In this document: piece by piece, positions 8,240-16,121 of the stretch | Layout: each line of letters starts with the position of its first letter | How positions within the stretch are numbered: the stretch's first letter is position 1 | Assembly (NCBI GenBank): GCA_964551035.1 | Contig: CAZKBK010000002.1 | Location: forward strand, 62,001-126,000 | DNA from: Chryseosolibacter sp964551035 | GTDB lineage: Bacteria; Bacteroidota; Bacteroidia; Cytophagales; Cyclobacteriaceae | Length of the DNA stretch: 64,000 nt | Direction: 5' to 3' | Position numbers and translations under genes: made by a program | The notes under the pieces: generated by a model | The model's database searches: none | The model's input: only the letters and a program-made list of their open reading frames with translations | Told to the model about the DNA's origin: nothing

Positions 8240-9349
8240 ATGAAGAAGATTTATTTTCAACTTTTATTCCTGGCCGGCCTGATCCTCATCGGTCTGATTA
8301 TTGGAATCAACGAGGCGATGGCCCAGACCATTCGCATTGCGAACAACAATCCGGATGCAACACCCGGCGTAAATGTCTATACCGGGTCAAGCGCGCTCCA
8401 GGATGCCGTGGCTGCAGCCGTCAGCGGTGACATTATCTATGTAAGCCCCAGCCTTAACGACTACGGCACCATCACCATCACTGACAAACAGCTGACGATT
8501 TACGGCGTTGGCCTGCAACCCGAGATGGACAACAGCATGCGCTCGGAAATGGGATCTGTTTACATCAACGGCGCATTGTCGTCGGGCACAAGGCTTTCCG
8601 GGATCGACATGACCGCCCTCCACCTGGCGGACGACACGAATCCGGTGCACGAGCTGTCCGATATCACGATCGACAACTCAATCTTGATCTACGTCGAAGG
8701 CCCCTCCGGGAGCAACAAACTTTCCGATATCCTGGTAAGAAACTGTATTATCAACAGTGGCGGGCAGACGGGTGCCTTTTATTTTTCGCCGAACGTGGAG
8801 AACATTCTCATCACAAACAACATTATGAGAACCACCTGCTGTGGATACTCGGCCATCAGCGGATCGGGCCTGATCTTTCAAAACAATTTTCTTTATCACA
8901 CCGGAAACGGATGGACGTTCAGTACCTTCCACAACAACACGATGCGGAATAACATTCTTTATGGAACCGGATTAAGCATCACCGACGGCACGACTTACAC
9001 CGTTTTCAGGAACAACCTTTTGTTCGACGTCACCGAGCCCGCCTTCCCGACCGAAACTGAAGACGAATACCACAACACCTTCTACGATAATATCTTCGGC
9101 GATCCTTTGTTCGTGAATTTTTCCGGAAACACGGCATTGGGGTGGAATTTTGAGTGGGACATCAGCTTACAACCGGGTTCTCCAGCCATCGGCGCGGGAA
9201 CGGATGGAACCGATCTTGGACCTGGTGGTGGCCCATATCCCTTTGACTATGAAGGTACCTTCCTTCCATTGGTGCAGGAGTTGATCGTGCCCGGCGTGAT
9301 ATCAGCAGGTCAGGATCTTCAGATTACCATCAAGGCCAAAGGGAACTGA
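8240..9349 (+). CDS. Secreted right-handed beta-helix-like protein C
   Basis: 369 residues, paralogue of the protein at 3008-4114. The signal peptide ends near EAMAQ (about residue 29). It has repeated N-N motifs (ITNNIM, FQNNFLY, RNNILYG), the conserved CC pair (TTCCGYSAISG) and the same kind of tail (EGTFLPLVQE...IKAKGN). This predicts a parallel beta-helix fold; no catalytic residues are recognised. It lies 10 bp after porP copy 2 and 4 bp before adhesin C, implying co-transcription. The two beta-helix paralogues are clearly diverged, unlike the identical porP copies next to them. The function is unknown; carbohydrate binding or a structural surface role are possibilities. Confidence 0.85.
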   Translation: MKKIYFQLLFLAGLILIGLIIGINEAMAQTIRIANNNPDATPGVNVYTGSSALQDAVAAAVSGDIIYVSPSLNDYGTITITDKQLTIYGVGLQPEMDNSMRSEMGSVYINGALSSGTRLSGIDMTALHLADDTNPVHELSDITIDNSILIYVEGPSGSNKLSDILVRNCIINSGGQTGAFYFSPNVENILITNNIMRTTCCGYSAISGSGLIFQNNFLYHTGNGWTFSTFHNNTMRNNILYGTGLSITDGTTYTVFRNNLLFDVTEPAFPTETEDEYHNTFYDNIFGDPLFVNFSGNTALGWNFEWDISLQPGSPAIGAGTDGTDLGPGGGPYPFDYEGTFLPLVQELIVPGVISAGQDLQITIKAKGN

Positions 9350-9353
9350 TTTC

Positions 9354-11921
9354 ATGAGGGTAATATTCATATCTGCACTCTTTTTTTTAGCCTGCATCAG
9401 CGCCGGTAACGCACAAGATGCAAGCATCGTCGCCATGGAATATTATCTGGATACCGACCCCGGTGTTGGCAACGGAACCGATATTGTTTTCACGCAAGGA
9501 TCCGTCGTTGTGGCGAACTTTGTCATACCGGCGGCCAGCCTCACGCCCGGATTTCATCATCTGGTGGTCCGCGTACAGGACGACAACGGCATTTGGAGTA
9601 CCCAGACGCAACGGTCGTTGTTTGTTCAGGATATGGCTGTCCTTGACCCTGCCTCGTCGATTACCGCCATGGAATATTTCATCGATAATGATCCAGGTGT
9701 AGGGAACGGAACGGCAATTCCCGTCACCAGCGGCCCCGTTGTCAATCTGGATATTGCCATCCCTACGGCTGCGCTGACACCCGGCTTTCACAGAATCTCT
9801 GTGAGGACCAGAGACGATGATGGCCATTGGAGCACTGCCGCCAACAGCATGTTCATGGTGCATGCTTCGAAAGATATTGAAAGCGTGGAATATTTTATTG
9901 ACACCGATCCGGGCGTCGGGAGTGCCACGCCCGTTACCATTACCCAATCTTCAACCCTTGACCACACGACGACGCTGCCGGCATCTTCTCTTCCGGAGGG
10001 TGCGCACACGCTCGGTGTCAGGGTGAAACGCGAGGATGATCTCTGGAGCACCACCTACACCGCGCCGTTTGCCGTTTGTACGCCACCGGTACCCAGCTTT
10101 GTTGCCGACGTCGTGTGTGTTGGAGCCGTGACCACATTTACGGATAACTCCACCAATGCGTCCGGCGGCACCTACAGTTGGGATTTCGATGGCGACGGCA
10201 CCATCGACGACATGACTGCGGGCAGCACAACACACACCTTTTCCGCGGCGGGTACGTTCAACGCCACCCTTACCGTGGAACGCTTTGGCTGCTCCGAAGC
10301 ATTCAACACAACCGTGACCGTAACGGAGGTTCCGGTCGCCAATGCCGGGCCCGACCAGGGCTTGTGTTCCAGCGCGACCACCCTTGCCGGTTCCGCACCG
10401 GCTGCCGGAGAGTCCGGTGTATGGACCATCGTCACCGGTGCGGGAACGATCGTTGATCCCGCGGACCCCGTCAGCGCAGTCACGGGAATTTCGGGTACCC
10501 TCACCCTGGAGTGGACCGTCACGAACGCAATCGGTGGATGTTCGGCATCCGACCAGGTAACGGTCATTGCCGGGCCAGCACCGGAAGCTAACTTCACGGC
10601 CGATTTGGTCTGCGAAGGATCCACAACCTCGTTCACAGACAATTCGACCAACAGCACAGGGGCCTCCTACAGTTGGGATTTCGACGGCGACGGCACCGCT
10701 GACGACACAACTCCCGGCGATGCCTCTTTTGTATTCCCTTCCGCGGGCAGCTATACGGCATCGTTGACCGTCGACCGCGGCGGATGCCTGGATACCTACA
10801 CGGACGTAGTGACCGTGGTGACGATTCCATCGGCAAATGCCGGCGCGGATCAGGATATCTGCGAAAGCGAAACGACGCTCGCGGGGAACGGACCTTCATC
10901 GGGTGAGTCGGGCATGTGGAGCCTTGTTTCAGGCAGTGCGGTGATCGCTGACCCCGGCGATCCAGCCACTGCGTTGACAGCGATCAGTTCTTACAATACG
11001 GTACTGGAATGGACGATAACCCACGATGCCGGCGGATGCAGTACCACCGACCAACTCACCATTGTCAGTAATCAGCCAATAGCTGCAGGGTTGGTGACCA
11101 CCTCGGTTGCAATTGGTGAAAGCGTGAACGGCGACGTTCAGGACGCGGCCACAACCAATCCCGGCGACGTGTTGGTCACCACGATTGTTACGCCGCCCGT
11201 GAACGGCAGTGCCGAGGTGGAATCAAACGGAACGATCTCTTATATACCCGATGCCGGGGCTACCGGCATGGATGTCATGACCTACCAAGTCTGCAACCAG
11301 TGCGGGCGATGCGCAACGAACACCTTTGAGGTGGAGATCATCAACAATCCCCCCGTGATTACCCCTCCACCGGTGACCGTAGCAGCCGGCGAGAGCGTCG
11401 ACCTCGACTTGCTGGCGATCATTTCGGATGTCAATGACAACCTTGATCCCTCGTCCCTCAACGTCGCTGCGCAGCCCATCAGCGGTGCCATTGCCTCCAT
11501 CGATCCGTCGTATCACCTGATCGTTGACTACAACGGCGTATTTTTTTCCGGTATGGATCAGTTAACCATTGAGGCCTGTGATTTCTCAGGTAGTTGTTCC
11601 GACAATGTCATCCTTATTGAGGTAGACCTTCCGGCCGATCCGCCTGTTTATGTTTACAATGCCTTGTCGCCAAATGGTGACGGACGCCACGACTTCCTCG
11701 AACTCGAGAATATCGAGGCGTATCCTGACAACAGTGTCTACATTGTGAACCGTTGGGGTGTCCGCGTATTTGAGGCGTCCGGTTATGATAATGCCATCGT
11801 GCGGTTTGAGGGCAGGGTTTCGGGAAGCGCGAATGAACTGCCCGCGGGGACTTACTACTACAGCATCGATCTCGGGAAAGGAGGGGACCGGATCAACGGT
11901 TTTGTTGTGCTCAAACGCTAG
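9354..11921 (+). CDS. T9SS type B repeat/PKD surface adhesin C (855 aa)
   Basis: Complete paralogue of adhesins A and B. It has a signal peptide (about residues 1-20, ending SAGNAQ), three copies of the EY-D-DPG repeat of about 95 residues, PKD domain 1 (WDFDGDGTIDD), an Ig-like segment (GPDQGLC), PKD domain 2 (WDFDGDGTADD), a second Ig-like segment (GADQDIC), cadherin-like segments, and the type B sorting domain (NALSPNGDGRHDF, NRWGVRVFE, AGTYYYSIDLG). Its C-terminal half is similar but not identical to that of A and B, so it lies outside the recent conversion event. No porP gene follows; the next gene is an unrelated transporter. It may therefore depend on a PorP made from an upstream cassette. 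The start codon lies 4 bp after the beta-helix C stop. Confidence 0.92.
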   Translation: MRVIFISALFFLACISAGNAQDASIVAMEYYLDTDPGVGNGTDIVFTQGSVVVANFVIPAASLTPGFHHLVVRVQDDNGIWSTQTQRSLFVQDMAVLDPASSITAMEYFIDNDPGVGNGTAIPVTSGPVVNLDIAIPTAALTPGFHRISVRTRDDDGHWSTAANSMFMVHASKDIESVEYFIDTDPGVGSATPVTITQSSTLDHTTTLPASSLPEGAHTLGVRVKREDDLWSTTYTAPFAVCTPPVPSFVADVVCVGAVTTFTDNSTNASGGTYSWDFDGDGTIDDMTAGSTTHTFSAAGTFNATLTVERFGCSEAFNTTVTVTEVPVANAGPDQGLCSSATTLAGSAPAAGESGVWTIVTGAGTIVDPADPVSAVTGISGTLTLEWTVTNAIGGCSASDQVTVIAGPAPEANFTADLVCEGSTTSFTDNSTNSTGASYSWDFDGDGTADDTTPGDASFVFPSAGSYTASLTVDRGGCLDTYTDVVTVVTIPSANAGADQDICESETTLAGNGPSSGESGMWSLVSGSAVIADPGDPATALTAISSYNTVLEWTITHDAGGCSTTDQLTIVSNQPIAAGLVTTSVAIGESVNGDVQDAATTNPGDVLVTTIVTPPVNGSAEVESNGTISYIPDAGATGMDVMTYQVCNQCGRCATNTFEVEIINNPPVITPPPVTVAAGESVDLDLLAIISDVNDNLDPSSLNVAAQPISGAIASIDPSYHLIVDYNGVFFSGMDQLTIEACDFSGSCSDNVILIEVDLPADPPVYVYNALSPNGDGRHDFLELENIEAYPDNSVYIVNRWGVRVFEASGYDNAIVRFEGRVSGSANELPAGTYYYSIDLGKGGDRINGFVVLKR

Positions 11922-11954
11922 CCGGCGCCTCGTTTCAGGCTGCGTTGCTCGGGG

Positions 11955-11974
11955 TGGTGCCTTCGTTGGCACCA
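11955..11974 (+). terminator. Stable hairpin downstream of adhesin C
   Basis: TGGTGCC and GGCACCA form a perfect 7-bp stem around a 6-base loop, 33 bp after the adhesin C stop. No T-run follows directly, so it is a poor Rho-independent terminator and may instead protect the 3' end of the long adhesin mRNA. It marks the end of the cassette array. Confidence 0.3.
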
Positions 11975-12071
11975 GCACCTGTCCAGGGTCTTCCGGGTAA
12001 GGAAGAGGTGGTTAGCGCATTTTTTTAATCGTCGGGAAACGCCGTTCTTTACCGAATAAACGAGCACACTT

Positions 12072-13430
12072 ATGAGCGAAGCTGCCGGGCCGCGTTTGAA
12101 CGACCCCAAAACGGTAAGGGCGTGGTACATGTTCGACTGGGCCAATTCAGTGTACTCACTGGTTATTGTAACGGTCATTTTTCCCATCTACTTCAATTCA
12201 GTCGCCGTCTACAACGGCAGCGACATGATTCCATTTCTGGGGTTCACCGTTCAGAATACCGTCCTCTACAGTTACGCCCTGTCGTTCTCGTTCCTTCTGG
12301 TGGCGGTAATCTTGCCCCTGCTTTCGGGTATTGCCGACTACACCGGCGACAAGAAATTCTTCATGCGCATCTTTGTCGTGGTCGGGAGTATTTCGTGTAT
12401 GACATTGTACTTCTTTAACAGCTTTGAGCTGTTGTGGCTGGGAATCTTATGTCTGGTCCTGGCCAGCGTGGGGTATTCAGGGAGTCTTGTATTTTATGAC
12501 GCTTATCTTCCGGAGATCGTGACTGAAGACCGGTACGACCAGACCAGCGCAAAGGGATTTTCAATGGGCTACTACGGTAGCGTGCTGATGATGGTCATTT
12601 GTCTGGTCATCGTTATGAATCCCGGCTGGGTTGGGTTTTCAGGCGACGACGCGGTCGGACTTGCAACGCGCGTAACGTTCATCCTGGTCGGGGTGTGGTG
12701 GCTTGGATTTTCAATTATCCCCTTCCGATACTTGCCGGATAACCCTTACAACCAAAAACCCACCGGACAAATTTGGTCGAAAGGCTATCGGGAGATTAAG
12801 GTTGTCTGGCAGAGTCTAAAACATCAATCGGACCTTAAACGATACCTCCTTGCGTTCTTCTTCTACAACATGGGTGTCCAGACGGTGATGTATCTCGCAA
12901 CGCTTTTTGGAGAGACCGAACTTCGGCTTGAAACGGACGCGCTCATCCAGATCCTGATCATCATCCAACTCGTCGGCGCCCTGGGTGCATGGCTGTTCTC
13001 CCGCGTGTCGCGCCTGAAGGGCAACCGCTTTTCCCTGATCGTCATGATTTGTATTTGGATCGGTGTCTGTGTGGCTGCATATTTTATCACCACGGTTGAA
13101 CAGTTCTTCGCCGTTGCAGCGGTCGTCGGGCTGATCATGGGCGGTATTCAATCCTTGTCGCGCGCGACCTATTCGAAACTCATCCCGCCCGACACCGCGG
13201 ACCACGCGTCCTATTTCAGTTTTTATGACGTCACGTATAATCTTTCGATAGTGGTCGGAACATTTTCCTACGGGCTCATCAACCAGATAACCGGAACCAT
13301 GCGGAACAGCGCCCTGGTCCTGGCGTTGTACTTTGTGATCGGGCTGGCGTTGTTGATCGCGGTGAGATCACCTCAGATCATGCGGCGAAAGCGGATTGAA
13401 GAGGAGGTGCTCAGTACCTCAGATGTTTGA
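12072..13430 (+). CDS. UMF1/Atg22-like MFS transporter
   Basis: 452 residues with about 12 hydrophobic segments. The N-terminal pattern RAWYMFDWANSVYSLVI is typical of the UMF1 family of the major facilitator superfamily (related to fungal Atg22 vacuolar effluxers). An inner-membrane role is expected; substrates of bacterial members are mostly unknown, with amino-acid or metabolite efflux suggested for relatives. The start ATG is followed directly by the conserved N-terminal region. It is a single-gene unit, convergent with and overlapping the AMP nucleosidase gene by 20 bp. Confidence 0.85.
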   Translation: MSEAAGPRLNDPKTVRAWYMFDWANSVYSLVIVTVIFPIYFNSVAVYNGSDMIPFLGFTVQNTVLYSYALSFSFLLVAVILPLLSGIADYTGDKKFFMRIFVVVGSISCMTLYFFNSFELLWLGILCLVLASVGYSGSLVFYDAYLPEIVTEDRYDQTSAKGFSMGYYGSVLMMVICLVIVMNPGWVGFSGDDAVGLATRVTFILVGVWWLGFSIIPFRYLPDNPYNQKPTGQIWSKGYREIKVVWQSLKHQSDLKRYLLAFFFYNMGVQTVMYLATLFGETELRLETDALIQILIIIQLVGALGAWLFSRVSRLKGNRFSLIVMICIWIGVCVAAYFITTVEQFFAVAAVVGLIMGGIQSLSRATYSKLIPPDTADHASYFSFYDVTYNLSIVVGTFSYGLINQITGTMRNSALVLALYFVIGLALLIAVRSPQIMRRKRIEEEVLSTSDV

Positions 13431-14181
13431 CGGTCATCCCATTGTTGATGAGTTGCTTCAACGAATCGACGCCAATATGCAGATGCCGTTGAACGAATTT
13501 TTCGGTCACAGTGACATCGCTTTTTTCGGTTTTGACGCCCTCCGGCACCATCGGCTGATCCGACACAAGCAGTAGCGCCCCGGCCGGGATCTTGTTATGG
13601 AAGGCGGTGGTGAAAATTGTCGCTGTTTCCATGTCGATGGCCTGCGCGCGTATCTTCCTCAAATATTCTTTGAAGCCTTCGTCCCATTCCCACACGCGTC
13701 GGTTTGTCGTGTACACGGTGCCGGTCCAATAGTCCTGTCCGTAGTCGCGTATGGTTGTGGAGATTGCTTTTTGCAAGGCGAACGCCGGTAGCGCCGGTAC
13801 TTCCGGTGGAAAATAGTCGTTAGAGGTGCCTTCGCCGCGGATCGCTGCAATCGGAAGGATGAGATCCCCCAGACTGTTTTTCTCTTTGAGTCCGCCGCAT
13901 TTTCCCAGGAAGAGCGCTCCCTTCGGACTGATGGCGCTCAGACAATCGATCACCGTAGCGGCGTTGGGACTCCCCATTCCAAAATTAATGATCGTGATCC
14001 CGCCGGCGGTCGCGCTGCGCATTGGCCGGTCGAGGCCATTGACCGGAACGCCATTCCACTCCGCAAAAAGTTTCACATAGTGGTCGAAGTTGGTGATCAG
14101 GATGTATTCGCCGAATTGGTCCAGCGCCTGCCCCGTGTAACGCGGCAACCAGTTCTCTACAATGTCTTTCTTGGTTTTCAT
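13411..14181 (-). CDS. amn: AMP nucleosidase (phosphorylase superfamily)
   Basis: 256 residues from ATG 14181 (MKTKKDIVENWLPRYTG). I preferred this over an upstream in-frame ATG at 14208 because family members begin here and AAGGTAG precedes it. The protein matches the short Bacteroidota AMP nucleosidase type: a nucleoside phosphorylase fold with NFGMGSPNAAT, FLGKCGGLK, and QAIDMETATIFT in the substrate pocket. It would hydrolyse AMP to adenine and ribose 5-phosphate in the cytoplasm, adjusting the adenylate pool. The gene stands alone; its 3' end overlaps the MFS gene on the other strand. A purine-nucleoside phosphorylase-like specificity is the main alternative. Confidence 0.85.
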   Translation of the reverse strand: MKTKKDIVENWLPRYTGQALDQFGEYILITNFDHYVKLFAEWNGVPVNGLDRPMRSATAGGITIINFGMGSPNAATVIDCLSAISPKGALFLGKCGGLKEKNSLGDLILPIAAIRGEGTSNDYFPPEVPALPAFALQKAISTTIRDYGQDYWTGTVYTTNRRVWEWDEGFKEYLRKIRAQAIDMETATIFTTAFHNKIPAGALLLVSDQPMVPEGVKTEKSDVTVTEKFVQRHLHIGVDSLKQLINNGMTVKHLRY

Positions 14182-14272
14182 GGCTACCTTTTCAAAAAAA
14201 TGCAGCAAATTCCGACGGAACCGCCGGTAAATTTAATCTATTGGTGGAAGTTCATAGCTTAGCGTTGTAAGC

Positions 14273-14719
14273 ATGCATGCGTTAAATCTTCCGTCGTTCG
14301 ATTACAGGCTTAAGAAAGCCCGTGACAAAGTATGGATTTTTGACGGCATCCGGAAAAAGTTTGTCGTGCTGACCCCTGAAGAATGGGTGCGACAGCATTT
14401 TGTCAATTTTCTCGTCATGGAGTTGAAGTACCCCCGCAGTCTCGTCAAAATTGAAGGTGGCCTTGCCTACAACGATTTGCCGCGTCGCAGCGACGTTGTG
14501 GTCTTTGATCGGGAGGGAAATCCATGGATGCTCATTGAATGCAAAGCCTCAACGACAACCCTTTCAGACGCTACCTTGCATCAGGTCGCCGCGTACAATG
14601 CCACGCTGCGCGCCAAATACATCACCATATCGAACGGCATGGTCCATTATTGTGCCCATATCGATTGGGTACATGGCAAAACAACGGTCCTGCAGGAATT
14701 ACCTGCGTTCAACATGTAA
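14273..14719 (+). CDS. Orphan HsdR_N-like PD-(D/E)XK protein
   Basis: 148 residues resembling the N-terminal nuclease region of type I restriction R subunits (HSDR_N_2 group): WVRQHFVNFLV, then RRSDVVVFDREG and WMLIECKA, which supply the D and E-x-K of the PD-(D/E)XK core, followed by a Q-x-x-x-Y helix (HQVAAYNATLR). There is no helicase, methylase or specificity gene nearby, so it is not part of a restriction system here. Small stand-alone copies are common in Bacteroidota, and their role is not established; a nuclease or nucleic-acid-binding protein is likely. It starts at ATG 14273 and is convergent with alanine dehydrogenase, 14 bp apart. Confidence 0.8.
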   Translation: MHALNLPSFDYRLKKARDKVWIFDGIRKKFVVLTPEEWVRQHFVNFLVMELKYPRSLVKIEGGLAYNDLPRRSDVVVFDREGNPWMLIECKASTTTLSDATLHQVAAYNATLRAKYITISNGMVHYCAHIDWVHGKTTVLQELPAFNM

Positions 14720-14733
14720 CGGGAAGTTCGCGT

Positions 14734-15846
14734 CTAAAGGTACTTCTTGACATCCGTGTAGGGAAGGTCAAAGGCGTCAGCCACGGCTTTGTAGACCACA
14801 TCTCCGCTTATGACATTAAGCCCGTTTCGCAGCTCGGAACTTTCGGCACACGCGGCCTTCCAGCCTTCGGTGGCAAGCTTGATGGCATATGGCAATGTTG
14901 CATTGGTGAGCGCCTGGGTGGAGGTGTAGGGAACGGCGCCAGGCATGTTGGCAACGCAATAGTGCACCACGTCGTCGATGATGAACGTCGGGCTTTCGTG
15001 CGTGGTCGGCGTGCAGGTCTCAATGCATCCACCCTGGTCGACGGCCACGTCGACGAGCACCGTTCCCGGACGCATGGTTTTGAGCATGTCGCGGGTGATC
15101 AGCTTCGGTGCCTTGGCCCCAGGGATGAGCACGCCGCCGATGATCAGATCATGATCTTTCACCAGTTCACGAATGGAATAATCGTTGGAAACCATCGTGC
15201 GCACGTTGCGCGGCTTGACATCGTCCAGATAGCGCAACCGGGGGAGGTTGACATCCATGATGATGACATCCGCGCCCATACCGGCGGCGATTTTTGCCGC
15301 GTTTGTTCCAACCACGCCTCCGCCGAGGATCAGCACCTTTGCCGGCCGCACGCCGGGCACGCCGCCAAGCAGGATGCCACGGCCCTTAAGCGGTTTTTCA
15401 AGGTACTTTGCACCTTCCTGCACCGACATTCTTCCCGCTACTTCCGACATGGGAACGAGCAGGGGAAGGCTGCCGTCTGCGCGTGTAACCGTTTCGTAGG
15501 CGAGACAAACAGCGCCGCTCTCCATCATGGCGCGGGTCAGCGGCTCATGCGAGGCAAAATGGAAATAGGTGAAGACGAGCTGATCCTTCCGGATGAGTTT
15601 GTATTCCTGCTGAATGGGTTCCTTCACTTTCATGATCATATCAGCGAGCGAAAAGACTTCGGCCGCGCTACTGATCATCCTGGCACCGGCCTGGCCGTAC
15701 TCCTGGTCGCTGAAGCCGCTGCCTTCACCGGCAGTTTGCTCGACATATACCGTATGCCCGCGCTTCACCAATTCCTGCGTACCGGCGGGTGTCAGGGCAA
15801 CCCGGTTCTCATTGTTTTTGATCTCCTTAGGAACACCAACTTTCAT
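14734..15846 (-). CDS. ald: Alanine dehydrogenase
   Basis: 370 residues, full length for the family. MKVGVPKEIKNNENRVALTP is the classic start, with the substrate-binding Arg and Lys regions following. The nucleotide-binding motif is VLILGGGVVGTNAA, and NMPGAVPYTST near the C-terminus is highly conserved. The enzyme catalyses reversible NAD-dependent oxidative deamination of L-alanine to pyruvate and ammonia in the cytoplasm. It is a monocistronic unit with a possible promoter at 15868-15896. Confidence 0.95.
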   Translation of the reverse strand: MKVGVPKEIKNNENRVALTPAGTQELVKRGHTVYVEQTAGEGSGFSDQEYGQAGARMISSAAEVFSLADMIMKVKEPIQQEYKLIRKDQLVFTYFHFASHEPLTRAMMESGAVCLAYETVTRADGSLPLLVPMSEVAGRMSVQEGAKYLEKPLKGRGILLGGVPGVRPAKVLILGGGVVGTNAAKIAAGMGADVIIMDVNLPRLRYLDDVKPRNVRTMVSNDYSIRELVKDHDLIIGGVLIPGAKAPKLITRDMLKTMRPGTVLVDVAVDQGGCIETCTPTTHESPTFIIDDVVHYCVANMPGAVPYTSTQALTNATLPYAIKLATEGWKAACAESSELRNGLNVISGDVVYKAVADAFDLPYTDVKKYL

Positions 15847-15867
15847 AATTCAAACGTTTTAGCGGCG

Positions 15868-15896
15868 CTAATATAGCAGTATCGCCACAATTCAAC
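15868..15896 (-). promoter_or_regulatory. Possible Bacteroidota-type promoter for ald
   Basis: On the minus strand GTTGAA (-33-like TTG at 15893-15895) is followed after 17 bases by TATATTAG (15868-15875), a partial match to the Bacteroidota -7 element TAnnTTTG. The ald start lies 22 bp further on. The match is imperfect. The rest of the 275-bp gap to 16121 shows nothing else that I recognise. Confidence 0.3.
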
Positions 15897-16121
15897 AGTT
15901 TTTTTGGAACGTCGAAAACCGAAGAAACTTTTACCCTGGTAGATTGTAACTGCCATTAATTATGGTGAACTTAAAATGCCAGGAATGAATATTCGGCGTA
16001 CCCCGGTTATTGCTTAAATCTCTTCATAAGGGCATTAATGTTTGTCGGGGACCAATTGGGCCCGGGCGGGGTTATGCTCTTTTGAAAGGTTAGGTGATAT
16101 GGCTATTTTTGAACCTAACAG

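Noticed and set aside
13411..13430. Convergent overlap of the MFS and AMP nucleosidase genes as a bidirectional regulatory element
   Set aside because: A 20-bp 3' overlap is common in compact genomes, and no hairpin or T-run marks it as a shared terminator.
14539..15876. Long plus-strand frame of 445 codons opposite ald
   Set aside because: It is the antisense shadow of alanine dehydrogenase; composition (rich in H, R, G) is typical of a GC-rich reverse frame, and ald is unambiguous.
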